DNA of 64,000 bases from assembly GCA_015178975.1 (NCBI GenBank), contig WHVD01000024.1:620001-684000 (forward strand), written 5' to 3'. Under the pieces are notes generated by a model that did not search any database, was not told the origin of the DNA, and saw only the letters and a list, made by a program, of their open reading frames with translations. Of the stretch, positions 46,411 through 58,333 are shown piece after piece. This DNA is from Hysterangium stoloniferum (Eukaryota > Basidiomycota > Agaricomycetes > Hysterangiales > Hysterangiaceae). Every line of letters starts with the position of its first letter. Position 1 is the first letter of the stretch. The translations under genes were made by a program, and so were the position numbers.

Positions 46411-47243
46411 TGTTACAACCGGACAATCCTGCCAGACTCTGGGCACTAACCTGTATGCCCCCACACGCTACAAGCACCAATCGTCTGTTTATAGGATGTC
46501 CCGCCCGGACTCCGTTACGTCAAGACTAATTACGTTCGACCTCATTAAGACACATATCAGTCACCGGACTTCCCCCGGACTCCATCTCTGTCTATGTCCG
46601 TCTTCGTCCCACCCATCAGTCACCGGACCCCGCTCAGAATCCCGTCACCGCTCTAATTGAGCCCTGTTCCCGTTTTAGTCAAATGACCTGTCACAATTTA
46701 GGACTCCGCTCCCACTCCATTTCCCATTATGGGTTATGCTTTATCACGATTCGGACTCCACTCTGTTCCGTTCCTAACACCAATTTGGTGTTTACTATTC
46801 CTGTTTCATATTTTGTTAGTTTTGTTTTGCCATTACTGGATTTGGTATGTCATTTACTCCATGGTCTATATAAACTGGCAGATGTTGTACATACAATCCA
46901 GTCAGAAAATTAGCTTAGATTCCCCCCAGTAATCTAATAACATTTTCCACTCTAAAGCCTTACTTGATTCACATTGCTCGCACTAGTTGGAGCCCACAGG
47001 CTCCGGCGCATGTATCTCTCAACTATCTCGACTCACGATCCACGACCTCCGACTTACGACCCACGACCCCCAACTTACGACCTATGACCCATGACCCCCA
47101 CCTGGGCTCCCCGGGATTCCCGTCCACCTGTCTGAAATTGGACAACACAATCTAGCGAGGGCGCAGCCTATAAGCTGAAGCCAAGTCCTACCGGATATCC
47201 CGCGGGTTTCTCCGGAAACCCGGCCTGTGTGTGTATCCTAACA
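46411..47243 (+). repeat. Chromovirus 3' LTR
   Basis: 833 bp, from TGTTACAACCGG to TATCCTAACA, preceded by a purine tract (AAAGGGAGGA) as expected for plus-strand priming. It carries a TATATAAACTGG box near 46,865 that may be the promoter, and CGACTTACGACC micro-repeats near 47,040-47,100. Confidence 0.9.
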
Positions 47244-48400
47244 GCACTCCTATTAGCTGACCATTCAGTTGTAGTGCTACTTGATGATTCCTCTGACTCA
47301 TCGCTACTGGAGGAACTGCTCAAATCAGAGGGTGGTCCGAATTCTCCTTGCCCTTTGATGGCGAAGTATCCACCCTCAGGCACTTGCGAAAACTCTCACA
47401 TATCGGCTAGTCACCCTATTGGACTGTGGAGCCCTCAAAGACTTGCTATTCTGCCTCTCACTCTGGGCAGTAGAGTGTGGGCATGAATTTGCTTTATACT
47501 GGTCCCCCAGGATATTCTCGCCCTCCATTCACGCCTTCCCCTTACTGAATAGAGATGACCCTTCTGGTCTTGTTCCTTCAGCGCGTACAGGCTCCAATAC
47601 TTCAGATGGAGGTTCGGTATCTTGTACCTCAATGACAATGGCATTTAGGGTTACTGATGGCTTAGGTCTTGCTGCCAAAAATTTGGACCCTTGAATCTCC
47701 CATGGATGCACAGTGTTGGGTAGGGTCCATGACCTGGGCAGCAGCCCCAATGGATCCTCATCAGAATCAGAGCTATCTGCCGATCTAAACTCTGGAGCTG
47801 AGCGGTGGTCCAGAACCGTTATCTCAGCTTCCTCCTGCCTGCTTTCGTCTTTACTACTGCCACCCCCCACCTCAAACAACTTTGGGAAGTAAAGTGACTG
47901 CATTTGTAGAAGACGTTTTGCGGCTTGATGCTTCATTCAGAAAGTCTTTTGCGGAGAGGCAATCTCTTCAGGGTGCAGAAGACCATACTGCTGAGTCCAG
48001 TTATGGAGGGAGATCTGAGTACTCGAATACTCATTGTAAGTAGGAAAAGGGGTTGTCTTCTCCTCATTACATATTGACTCTTTTCTCGAGGTGTCACCCT
48101 TAGTCCACTTAGAGTGTGCATTGAGGAATCAGAGGTGTATAGTGATACCCCTTCCATCTCAGCATCACGGTCCATCCTCCCCCCCCCCCCCCCTTCCCTG
48201 CTAGTGCAGAGCTAAGAGGTTCGGGGCCCATGGCCTGCACAGGAGAAGAAGTATGACTTACAGAATCAAGAGCCATATTATCAACCTTATCAACATCTGC
48301 CCGTCATCAAGCAACTCTCTTTCTCCAAAAGGGGATCGCACTTCGGACTGTGCCTCGTTGAGTGATTGGTTGATTGATTTCGGACATCTTGAGGGAAGTA
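47244..48400 (-). mobile_element. Gypsy G1, 5' Gag portion
   Basis: This is the other side of the G1 Gag region, separated from 29,345 by the chromovirus. The minus strand starts near 48,390 (MSEINQPITQRGTV) and encodes acidic Ser-rich Gag sequence (SSSSSSDESEESSSS) up to the GCACT duplication. A poly-C run lies at 48,180-48,193. Confidence 0.7.
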
Positions 48401-48802
48401 TTTATGTTGAATTACAGGTGTGTTTGTAGCAAAAAAACCTAGTGGGTGATCAGTCCACTAGTAGTGTTAATAAAGAATGTTAAATAGGACTCAATATACT
48501 CAAAAAGTGTAAGGGTTCCGCTATGAAGATGTAGCGTAATCCCTCAGAGAGCTCTTGCAAAAGGGAACGAAATGAGTAGGACTAGGTTCCTATTCAAAAG
48601 AGACTATCGTAACCATACAAGATATCTACCTATTTATGATAATAGTAGTAGGGCCCCGGGCAACAAGTCAAAACCCCATGAAACAAACACAATAGTAAGA
48701 CACCTCCGGTCATGCGGGCCAAACAGCCCGATACCAAGTCCTCCCTAACCCAAGTCCACTACCGTTACAGGTTCATTGTCTCACCACGATATTAATGGAA
48801 TA
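48401..48802. other. Probable G1 leader or LTR remnant
   Basis: No coding sequence. By position it should hold the G1 leader and 5' LTR, but without a 3' LTR in the window the borders cannot be set. Confidence 0.35.
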
Positions 48803-49480
48803 TCACCATGTCCCAAAAGTGCATGACTGAAAAGAGTTAGCAACCGCGAGTGGTCTTAACCATTTTCCACACAAATACCAACAAGTTCTGACAGGAATCG
48901 TGTTACATTGATAGTGCAAACCCCCCACCGGGGCAACCATTTTCCTCTTATACCTATCCGGGATTAGAATGAAACGTGATTGACGTGGAAGGTAGACAGC
49001 GTGGCATATGGTTTCCACGATATATGCAAAGCCGGCCAATGACTGAAGTGTCTTGACTATCAAAGGATGATAAATTTACAGCAACTTTTACCATAAATTT
49101 TGATACAATATCATCAACGGTAGTGTGCACCATAAGAAGGTATCACCCAATATGCCAGAAGGCTGGCAATGTGGCCACATAGAGGATTAACACCACCGGA
49201 AAAGGCGTAATATAATAACGGTCGCTCCCGAATTTGAGGGAGTCCGTGGATGTACGAAGACGTGAGTATTTAGATGTATTAAAATATTGACACTAAGCAA
49301 TCCCAACCCCATTAAATCAATGCTCCCGTGAATTACTGTACTTAGTCTTTCCAGAGTTAAATTCTTGTGGAGGAACGTGTAATACTATGCTGTGAGACCA
49401 TTCCCCAGTCCGCGGGATGACGGCGATATGTACTGGGGTAGGATGTGGCTTTGGTAAACCTCCCTATCCAGGTCGTCGAG
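48803..49480 (-). pseudogene. alpha-4: strongly decayed family-alpha copy
   Basis: Ordered short matches to alpha exons 3 and 2 remain on the minus strand: a counterpart of IVEAVCHVRQLS near 49,020, the intron/exon stretch GTGGATGTACGAAGACGTGAGT near 49,250, and the CCATTCCCCAGTCC block near 49,408 (alpha-5: 52,509). Frames are lost. It is the most diverged copy. Confidence 0.6.
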
Positions 49481-49554
49481 GGGCCCGGGCACAAAATTGT
49501 GCCCGGGTTCGGCACAGTCCTATCGTCCTCGAAGCTTCGCCCAGAATATGCCTC

Positions 49555-51130
49555 TCATTCTCTACTTCGACGTGCACATATGACAGCTAAGAGTAGTTTG
49601 GTGAATTTTCACCGCATAATATAGCAGCTTTAGAGTTCTTGAGGTTATATTTCAGCGTCATACAGTTTTTCTGTACATTCTCAGCAGGAGGGCATGCTGC
49701 ACCGGTATGACGCAGGAAGATGTAGAGTTAAGGTCTAGGTATAATTTTGGCACTGTGATTGCAGACGATATCAGGGTCGTATTAGTAAACCGCGCATTTA
49801 ATTCTTCATGCTTGGGACACATAGTAAAACGATTAAGTCGTATTATTGTCTGTCTTGTTCAGACTCGAAATGAACTAATTCGAAATGTCAATTGGTGGAA
49901 TTATCTCCAGTCAACTGAAATGGGAGGAGTAGGGGAAATGTTTGGATAGCGAGTAAAATAAAATTTCCTCGCGTGTCGTGTGAGGCGAACGACTGGAATA
50001 TCGAGACACAACATAAACGGGATTTCCTGTGGATTGGCACCTCCATGGGGCCGGTCACCGTGGATATTTTTCAGGGCTTATTTGATTGGAACTACGAGCT
50101 ACCTTTCTCTCGTCCAATGTGAAAAGTCATGACTGATGAGAAGTGCAGGTATTTTGATCATCGTGTTGTCCAATGGCTTGGCCCGGGTTCCTGTTCCCGC
50201 AAGGAAACAACACAAGAATCCAGGTGGCACGGCCTCTTTTGACCACCCGTCCTAGTGGTATACGATTGAAATTTTTATCACTAGTAAATCCGATATGACT
50301 ACAGCTACGGTCAGTGCTCGCAAGATATTCAAAACCAGTCTAGAGAACCTCGCAGCGATCGTTACAAGTGACTATATTCACCTTTGAATCGAGTCAAATT
50401 ATGTAGCTTCATTCAACTGTCAAATCCACGTTCTGTTTGAAATGATTGTCTTTTATAAATCGGATGACAGTCTAGACACCGGTGGTGTCCGCAAGTGTAT
50501 TGCACGGATGTATGGCATAAACGCCTAAGCTCGCGGCGAGGGTGAAAAGCGATTTTATGCGCTGTGATACGTCGCGACCCATGGCAGCTTTGCTTTCAAG
50601 TATTCAATGAAGTAGAATTAGCTTAAGGAATTCACCCAACAGTGCCTCGCACAGTGTGAAGGACGTCGGTTCTAAGATCATGGATCCTGTCGATTCAAAA
50701 CTGGGGTGAAGGGAACATGAGCTTGAAGGAGACATGCATCGAAATGGAGACGTGGGAGGCTTTTTTCAGACCATCTACAATATCTTATTTAAATCACATG
50801 TCGCTTATTCGGAGGTTAGTCCAAGCATGACTAGTCCGCTCAAATGTATTTAACACGTGTATGGGGACAACAGCAGAAGTCCCGGAGATGATACAAAGTG
50901 ACTATATGCGTTCTTATATCGGCTCAAATAATATACCTTTATAACATCTGCAACCCCGGCTGCAAAGTGGGTCGAATAAAGGGCGACGCAATTGGGCTGC
51001 TCTTGACTTGGTTGAGATGTGTCACATTATCGAAGAGAAATGAGTAGCAAGTGCATCGAATCGATGGTGCAGTACCTTCGTCAGGGCAGCCGTGCTTCCC
51101 CAAAACTCATATCGGCATCTAATTAGACCC
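49555..51130 (-). repeat. Downstream block D of family alpha, copy D1
   Basis: Non-coding sequence 3' of alpha-5. Landmarks (ACAAGTGACTAT, AATTATGTAGCTTCAT, GAAATGATTGTC, CTCGCACAGTGTGAAG) recur in the same order in D2 (53,400-54,322) and inverted in D3 (56,260-56,900) and D4 (60,180-61,730). It is long, and I see no coding sequence in it. Confidence 0.7.
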
Positions 51131-51133
51131 TAC

Positions 51134-52948
51134 CTACCCACGAGTGGAAGGTGTCGCGACGACACAAAGGAAGGAACGCACGGTGAAATCCAAACACTCA
51201 AGGCAGAAACGGATGTCCTCGTCATTGGTAGAGCCGCGCATTATGTCACAATGTGGAAGGAGTAAAATGAGAATGGCGATGGGACCGAGGCTGCGCACCG
51301 TAGTACACGCAGATTCGGGGTCGGAAGATCCAGCTATCAGCTTCAGAGTCAACGCGATTATGTGCTCCCCACTCCAGAGGAGATCCCAATTTGGAATCAT
51401 GTGCGTCACAATAAGGCTGTAGGAAGTGTCGTAGGCGGATGTAAGACGGTGCTGGAAAGTCAAATATTGTGAACGTACCGCACGATGGGCCCAATTAACG
51501 ATGAAACCATATTCAGCTGGTTGATGTGATCGGAGAGAAGCGTGCTGTCGTCGAAGAAGGTTTTCAAGCACACAATACTCCAAAATAGGGAATGTAATGT
51601 CCTCAAACCGACATGATGTGACAATAACGCTATATTCATATTTGTGTCGTCCACTAACACCTTCAATACAGGTCCAGCAATATCTCGAAACCATGCATCT
51701 TGGTGGATGCAACACACGAGAAGCCGTATAGGATCGTCATAATGGAGAGATAGTTGCCGGTGACTCTGTTTGTTATGGCTCTGGCTGGATGACATGATGT
51801 GTGATGTCGAGACGCACGGTTGTAACCACCTTTCAATGTAACCTCTGATCGCTGTGAGCTCCTCTACAGATAGTTGGCGCACGTGGCAGACCGCTTCCAC
51901 GATATACGGAAGGTCGCTCATTTGTAACGGATTATGATAGGTTAAAGAACCGGCAAGGTTTATGATAAATGTTGATGAAACCTTATCTAAGTTGGTGTGT
52001 AGCGGCGACTTGATTAAAGTGTTGTACAGTGATGACGTGATTGCAGTTGACGCTGAACCTAACAAAACACCGGGACACCCTAAGAAGGCCGAACCCAAAG
52101 ATGCCATAAGCTGGGTCGTGTGAACGTTCCTCCTCCACGATAAATACCCCTCCAACGTCACTAAAATACTCGCCGCTCTGCGCCGAATTTGAGGTGGATA
52201 TGTGGGTCTACGAAGACGTCTGTATTTCGTATTCAAGATTGATGGTGAATTATCCCTACCTCAATAAGTCAACACTGTCTTGAACCACTCTTCCCAGTCT
52301 TGGAGGCGTGAGATGCTGGTGTAGACCCTTTCTAATGTCGTCTTGACCCAATAGACTCGCGATGTGCTGGTATATTGTCAGCTTCGCAATTAGCGAAGCT
52401 ATCTTGGCAATGTGAAGGAATTTCATTCCAACCCTTTCCAAACCGACTCCACAGAAATACCCGGGCCCGATGTCAATCATTGAAGTTGTCCCGACATACT
52501 GTGAGGCCATTCCCCAGTCCTTGGCATGACTGCGATATGGGCTGAGGATGGTTGTCGTGTTGTGGGATATCCAAGACATCTTAACAACAGTCGGTGGGTC
52601 ATGGTAGGTCGTTTCCCCTTGCCACTGCAATGTCCAGGATGCGATAAAAATAACATGGAAATGGCATCATACTTTACTCACTAACTCCTCAACCCAAGCC
52701 TCTATATGTTTTGCAGACAGTTGTATGTGCTGCTCTCCATCGGGGGGCCGGTAACATAAATCATGTCCAGCTTCATTACAGCTCCAACGTTCCTTGAGCT
52801 TCAACTGGAATCTTTTCCTCATCCCCATCTCAAGCATCTGGTCCTGTTGCGCTGAGCTCAATACACCCGGGGAAAGTAAGGGTGGTAGTTCCTCAACGCC
52901 TTCAAGGCACGACTCAGCCGTTCCCAAATCGTCATTCATCAGCTTCAT
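51134..52948 (-). CDS. alpha-5: intact four-exon gene, 547 aa, family unknown
   Basis: Exons 52,682-52,948, 52,260-52,624, 51,479-52,207 and 51,134-51,416; introns of 57, 52 and 62 nt with GTGAGT/GTAGGG/GTACGT donors and AG acceptors. The lengths sum to 548 codons including the stop, with no internal break. The start is the ATG at 52,948 (MKLMNDDLGTAES). Exon 1 holds a Cys/His cluster (RWSCNEAGHDLCYR) and LSAKHIEAWVEEL; exon 2 holds TTYHDPPTVVKMSWISHN and GPGYFCGVGLERVGMKFL; exons 3-4 are helical, Leu-rich and possibly repeat-like (SPLHTNLDKVSSTFIINL, VCCIHQDAWFRDIAGPVL, LPHCDIMRGSTND). No signal peptide or clear membrane span. A GHDLC-type motif near HIPLT/WA-like residues recurs in Agaricomycete hypothetical proteins (recollection). 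It is the only undamaged member here and may be expressed. Confidence 0.75.
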
Positions 52949-52989
52949 CTCGTTGAAAATAGAATTTGTGGGTAGCAGTCGTACTTAGA

Positions 52990-53345
52990 CTCGAAGGGGG
53001 TGTCGCGCTTTTATGCCGCAGTCATTTGGGGAGTTAATTCCACCAAGGTACAGCCTTGTGGCCGTGCTTACACAGGTTTCACAGCAGTTGATCCCTGCCG
53101 TCGTGGTCCCTCCATCTTCCTTGAACCATATAGGCTCCAGTGTTCTAACCTATCTCACTACTTTCTTACGCTTCCCGCTGAAGTCATACAACATCTAATA
53201 ATAGTGTCACATAGTATAGTATTTCTGGTGTTCTTGAGCATCAGAAATACGACTTTTCTGATATTGGAGAAGTGACATAGCCATGGATAATATAGATGCT
53301 GTGAAGAGCGATGCTTCCTGGCTGCTGCTTCAAGTTGGCGGTGTG
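52990..53345 (-). promoter_or_regulatory. alpha-5 upstream region (shared block U)
   Basis: Matches 15,003-15,430 and, inverted, 57,990-58,330. TAATAGTGTCACATAGTATAG and CCATGGATAATATAGATG are the best-kept pieces. It probably contains the promoter; no factor site is identified. Confidence 0.45.
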
Positions 53346-53399
53346 AACCTTAAACCTGATCTGGCGAGATTGGTTGGCCCAGCTTCCTGTTCTCCCAAG

Positions 53400-54322
53400 A
53401 AAATGACACGAGAATAACGATGTGACCGCCCTTTTTGAGATGTCGTAGTGGTATTCGACTGAAATTGTTATCCCTAGTATATGCAATGTGATTTCAGCGA
53501 TGGGTAGTCCTCGGAATATATTTAACACCACTCGAAAGAATCTCGTAGCGATCATTACAAGTGACTATCTTTGCTTTTACATTGTATGACATTATGTAGC
53601 TTCATACAGCTTTCAACCGGGTTCTGTTGAAATGATTGTCATTTATAAATATGATGTCAGTCTAGCCATGGGTGGTTCCCGCAAGTGTACTCAATGAAAG
53701 TATGGCATGAACGGGTGCAACATGCAGAACTCATAGTGGTGGTGAAAAATAACTATATAAACTCTTATATTGATCGACCTACGGCAAATGTAGTGTCGAG
53801 TTTTCAATCGAAGAAAATTAGTTTAAGGAATTCTCCCAACACATTGCCTCGCACGGTGTGAAGACCCGCAGCTTGAAGATTAATGGATCTTGTCAACTGA
53901 ACACTGGCCTGAAGGTATGATAAGCCTGAACGAGACATGCATCGAAATGGTGATGGGGGAAGCCTTTTTTAGACCTTCAGTGATATCGTATTTAAATCAA
54001 GTGTCGTTCATGATCCGGATGTTAGTCTAGGCACGGCTAGTGCCTTGAAAGGTATTCAACACATGTATGGGGACAACTACAGAGCTCACGGCGGTAATAC
54101 AAAGTGACTATATGCGTTCTTACATCGGTTCAAATCATGTAACTTTATAACATCTGCAACCCCCGCTGCAAAGTGAGTCGAATATAGGACGACACTATTA
54201 TGTTTCTCCTGGTTTGGTTGAGATGTGTCGGCATTATCGAAGAGAAATGATTAGGAAGTGGGTCCAATTGATGTTGCAGGACCTTTGTGAGGGGAATCAT
54301 GTTCCTCCACCACTGATATGGG
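53400..54322 (-). repeat. Downstream block D2 (3' of alpha-6)
   Basis: Second direct copy of block D, joined on its right side to alpha-6 and on its left to the alpha-5 upstream block, so alpha-5 and alpha-6 are tandem units. Confidence 0.7.
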
Positions 54323-56062
54323 GTCTAATGAGACCCTACCAACACACGAGTGGAAGGTGTAGCGACTATGCAAAGGAAAAAACGCACGGTGGAATCCAAA
54401 CGCTCAGCCCAGTAACTGATGTATTTGTCATTGGTCGAGCCGTGCATCACGTCACAATGTAGAAGGAGGGAGATGAGAATGGAGATGGTATCGAGGCTGC
54501 GCACTGTGGAACACACTGATTCGGGCTCGGAAGATCCACCTATCAGCTTCAGAGTAACCTCCATTATTGTCGCGGCAGAATATAAGAGCGGGTAATTTCG
54601 ATTAGCTTCCATCAGAACCACGTTGGCAGTACAGTGCCATGGGAGGTAGGAGGGTTTTTAAGGGAAAGATATTGTGAACGGACCTTACGATACACTCAAT
54701 GAATGAAGAAACGACATTGAGCTGGTTGATGTGATCGGTGAGAAGCGTGCTGTCGTCGAGGAAGGGTTTCAAGTAGTAAATACACCAAAACAGGGAACGT
54801 GATGTCCTCAAATCAATATGACGTGTCAATCACGCTACATGCATGTTTATGTCGTCCACTAAAACATTCAATACAGCTCCGGCAATATATCGAAACCATG
54901 CATCTTGGTGGATGCAACACATGCCAAGCTTTATAGGATGCCCACAATCGGGAGATAGTCGCCAGTGATTTTGCCTGTTATGGTTTTGTGGGGATGAAAT
55001 GATGTCATGTCGTGACGCACGGTTGTAACCACAATTGTAACCTCTGATCACCGTGACTTCCTGTCCAGATAGTTGACGTACGTGGGAGATGGCTTCTACG
55101 ATAATCGCAAGGCCCCAAAGGGGTATGAGATCAAAGTCTGATAGAGAACGAGCTAACCGTACGACAAATGCTGATACAACCTCATTTAAGTTGGTATGCA
55201 ACGGCGACTTGACTAAAACGTTGTAAAGTGATGACGTAATCTCATTTGGCCAGTCTCTATCTGACCAATACACCCCAGGACACCATATGAAGGCCGCACC
55301 CGAACAAGGTCATGATGTTCCTCCGCTGTCTACAAGGGTAAACCGCGACCACATTTAAAACCATCCCCAGTCGTTTCCGAATTTCAGTCGTGTATGTGGG
55401 TCTACGACTTCAGACATGAGTATTTCCAGTGTATTCAAGGTTGACGCGAGTTATCCCTACTTCACTAAATCAACATACTCTTGAACTACCCTTCCAAGTC
55501 TTGGCAATGTGAAGGACTTTCATCCCAACCCTTTCCAAACCGACTCCACAGTAGTACCCGGGGCCAATTTCAACTGTTGAAGATGTTCCGACATAATCTG
55601 AGGCCATTCCCCAGTCCTCGGCATGACTGCGATATGTGCTGAGGTTGGTTGTCGTATTGTGGGATATCCAAGACATGTAAACAACACTCGGAGGGTCATG
55701 GTAGGTTGTTTCTCCTTGCCACTGAAATGTGCAGGACGTGGAATAAATCACATGGAAATGGCATCATACTGTACTCACTAACTCCTCAACCCAAGCCTCT
55801 ATATGGTTTCCAGACAGTTGTATGTGCTGCTCTTCATCGGAGCCCGATAACATAAATCATGTCCTGGTTCGTTACAGCTCCATCCTTTTTTGAGATTCAA
55901 CAGGAATCTTTTCCTCATCCCCATCTCAAGCATATGGTCCTGTTGCGCTGAGCTCAATGCACCTGGGGAAACTAAGGATGGCAGTTCCTCAACGCCTTCA
56001 AGTTGCGACTCAGCCGTTGCCAAATTGTGATTCCTCAGCGTCATCTTGTTGAAAGTAGACAC
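54323..56062 (-). pseudogene. alpha-6: family-alpha pseudogene, sister of alpha-1
   Basis: Exon 1 begins at 56,062 (MSTFNKMTLRNHN, as alpha-1) but shifts frame after DLCYRAP (about 55,845; one base short of the other copies). Exon 2 keeps CGVGLERVGMKVL but then lacks the IASLIAKLTIYQ segment and jumps to the exon end. Exon 3 shifts frame near 55,290 and resumes YWSDRDWPNEITSSLYNVLV. Exon 4 reads SSEPESVCSTVRSLDTISIL and LDSTVRFFLCIVATPSTR. All four exons are therefore present but not translatable as one protein. Confidence 0.75.
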
Positions 56063-56259
56063 TGGTGGGTAGCAGTCGTACTTAGACTCGAAGAGGGTGT
56101 CATGCTTTTATTGCGCAGCCAGTCGGAGAGTTAATTCCACCAATGTACAGCTTGGGGCCGTGATTAGACAGCACTCACATCAATTAATCCCTGCCTTCCT
56201 CGTCCCCTCATCTTCTTTGAACCATATAGGCACCAGGGTACTACGTTACCTCTCAAACC

Positions 56260-56900
56260 GAACGTGGATTTGAGAGTTTTATGAAGCTACATAATTTGAG
56301 TTCATTTCAAGGAAAAGATAGTCACTTGTAATGAACGCTGCAAGGTTCTCTCGAATGATGTTGATTGAATATATTGTGAGCACTGACCGTGGCTGGAGTC
56401 ACATCGGAGTAACTAGCGATGACAATGTCAATGGCATACCAATACGTGTAAAAGGCGGCGATTCCACCTTTATTCCTGTGTTATTCATTTGGGAGACCAG
56501 GTGAGGTCATTGGACAACACGATAATCAAATTACGAGCACTTCTCATCAGTCATGACCTTTCACATTGAACGAGAGAACGGTCGCTCGTGGTTCCTATCA
56601 AATAAGAGCTCACAAATAGTCACGACGACCCGCCTCATCGAGCAGCCAATGCACGGGAAATCTCGTTTATGTTGTGTCTCAATATTCGTACGCGTCACAC
56701 GACGCGCAAGGACAATTTATTGTCCCCGGTATCCGGATATATCGCCTATAATACCCCTTAATCGTTTCATTATTTGTACCCAAATATGAAGGATTAGACT
56801 CGCGGTCTACTAATACGACACTGACAGCTACGCATCACGAAGGGTATTCAAGTTCGACCCCTCGAGAAAGAGTCTGAAATCCTCTTGTATAATGGCAGAC
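56260..56900 (+). repeat. Downstream block D3 (inverted)
   Basis: Reads like D4 (60,790-61,780): CGTGGATTTGAGAGTT, AGTCACTTGTAATGA, GGACAATTTATT, ATATGAAGGATTAGA. It is not attached to a gene copy here; it abuts the truncated alpha-6 upstream block. Confidence 0.65.
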
Positions 56901-57145
56901 AAAAGGCACGTATACGCATAGCACACCATGGTGAATCTTGACATAACGGAAGAGCTCTGCCTGGGACACAATCATTCGTCTAACTTGTCATTTGAGTTCG
57001 AAGAGCATTCTCCGCGCATCAATAGTGTGATGCTGGTGGGAAACATTCCAATCAGACAGAGAGATAATAATAAGGCGATCTGCTAGAAAGGATTGAATTA
57101 ATACAAATTGTGATCGACACGCCACAACAAGAAAAATTTAACTCC

Positions 57146-57210
57146 GACACTTGCGTAGCTCAATGTGTTAGAATATCGGGCTGTGCACGAGGTTCTACAC
57201 CGGCAATGTC
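57146..57210 (+). ncRNA. Degenerate tRNA-like stretch
   Basis: GACACTTG at the start can pair with CAATGTC at the end. An A-box-like TAGCTCAATGTGTTAGA and a B-box-like GGTTCTACACC lie at tRNA spacing. The D and T stems pair poorly and the whole is about 65 nt, so it is a tRNA relic or SINE head and not a working tRNA. The B-box half recurs, inverted, near 15,775. Confidence 0.3.
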
Positions 57211-57989
57211 CCGCCCCATTGTTCTTTGATTTTAGCATAACCCTTTGTTGCCACACGGGGACTATTCTCAAGGCGTATATAGGTAGTATAGGTTTCTTGT
57301 AATGACACTACCTATTGCCTCCTACGACAGGCAGAGCTCAAACGGAAATTATATTTATCTTGCCTCATGATTCTGTCAACTTTTTCGGCGAAAATATAAC
57401 CAGACCGATCGAGGACGAGCGCAATACTGTCTGAGTGATATTGTTGGTTATAAACGCATGGCGGGTTTCATGCGTAATTACGGTTATATATACTAACAAC
57501 GAGAGCGGTAATGAATGTGGGTATTGACGACCCCGGTCACTATATGACTCCGACTGCTCGCTTTACCCCAAAAATCTAACAGATTCTTATGAGGTTCGAG
57601 AACTCATTTCAACACAATGAAACCCACAATGAAACCTACCTTGAGAACTCTGGGATTCCTCTCTGTATGCCTCAGGGGTTCCACAAAATTCAAGCCGCTT
57701 AGCATGGCAAGGGTGAATGAGGAAATTGTTGAGATTATTTCCGCAGTTCTAAATAATACTCTCAGTGAGTGATAAACCTTCACTGAGAGGCTACGCGAGC
57801 GGTCTCTGTGCTAATATAGTATCTATAAGCGTAATGTAACCATACAGTTACCCTACACTGCGTTCCAGCTTACCAAAGGTAGCTTACATAATGCTAATAT
57901 TTCAACAGAAATCACATTGTCTACAATGAACCCGAAATAAACCCGACTAGACTATCACGTGACCTGGGTTTCTCCTTATTGAAAGTTGG
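57211..57989. other. Spacer without a recognised gene
   Basis: AT-rich with scattered similarity to 15,600-15,945 (near 57,240-57,380) and weak similarity of 57,600-57,740 to 63,850-63,970. No gene. Confidence 0.35.
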
Positions 57990-58333
57990 ATAAAATCAAA
58001 CAGGAAGCGCTCAATCTTCCCTGATAAGGTTTAAGGTTCACAGCTTGAATGCAGAAGCCGGAAAGCATCGCTCTTAACAGCATTTATGGCAATGTCACTT
58101 TTCGAATATCAGAAAAGTCGTACTGCTTTGAACTCTGATGCTTAAGAACCAGAAATACTATGCTATCGGGTGACAATCGACTTCACTATTATTAGATGCT
58201 GTGTGACTTAAGCGAGAGGCGTAAGAACGTAGTGGGGTAACTTAATACACTGCATTTTATATGGCTCATGGCGGTGACGCGATATCCCATTCGAGCGTAA
58301 ATACGACTACTACCCACCTCTACGTTCAACGAG
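57990..58333 (+). promoter_or_regulatory. alpha-7 upstream region (shared block U, inverted)
   Basis: Mirror of 52,990-53,345: GGAAAGCATCGCTCTTAACAG, then CAGAAATACTATGCTATCGG, then TAATTAGATGCTG-like text before the alpha-7 start at 58,334. Confidence 0.45.

Larger units (their letters stand above)
29346..47243 (+). mobile_element. Ty3/Gypsy chromovirus, full-span copy with large internal insert
   Basis: It is bounded by LTRs (TGTTAC...TAACA) and flanked by the 5-bp duplication GCACT (29,341-29,345 and 47,244-47,248). Both flanks are G1 Gag-region sequence, so it inserted into G1. Parts: 5' LTR 29,346-31,000 (holding a nested LTR), Gag with zinc knuckle 31,001-31,792 (+), protease to RT fingers 31,793-32,757 (minus, inverted relative to the rest), a 9.7-kb foreign segment 32,758-42,487, RT palm and RNase H 42,488-43,430 (+), integrase 43,635-44,650 (+), chromodomain 44,870-45,030 (+), an antisense coding region, and the 3' LTR. 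The LTRs are visibly diverged; it is broken, with more than a handful of lesions, and is younger than G1. Confidence 0.85.

Noticed and set aside
46411-47243. Independent solo LTR
   Set aside because: A purine tract precedes it and its outer flank shares the GCACT duplication with 29,341, so it is the 3' LTR of the chromovirus.
57146-57210. Functional tRNA gene
   Set aside because: D, anticodon and T stems do not pair well and the length is short; kept only as a tRNA-like relic.
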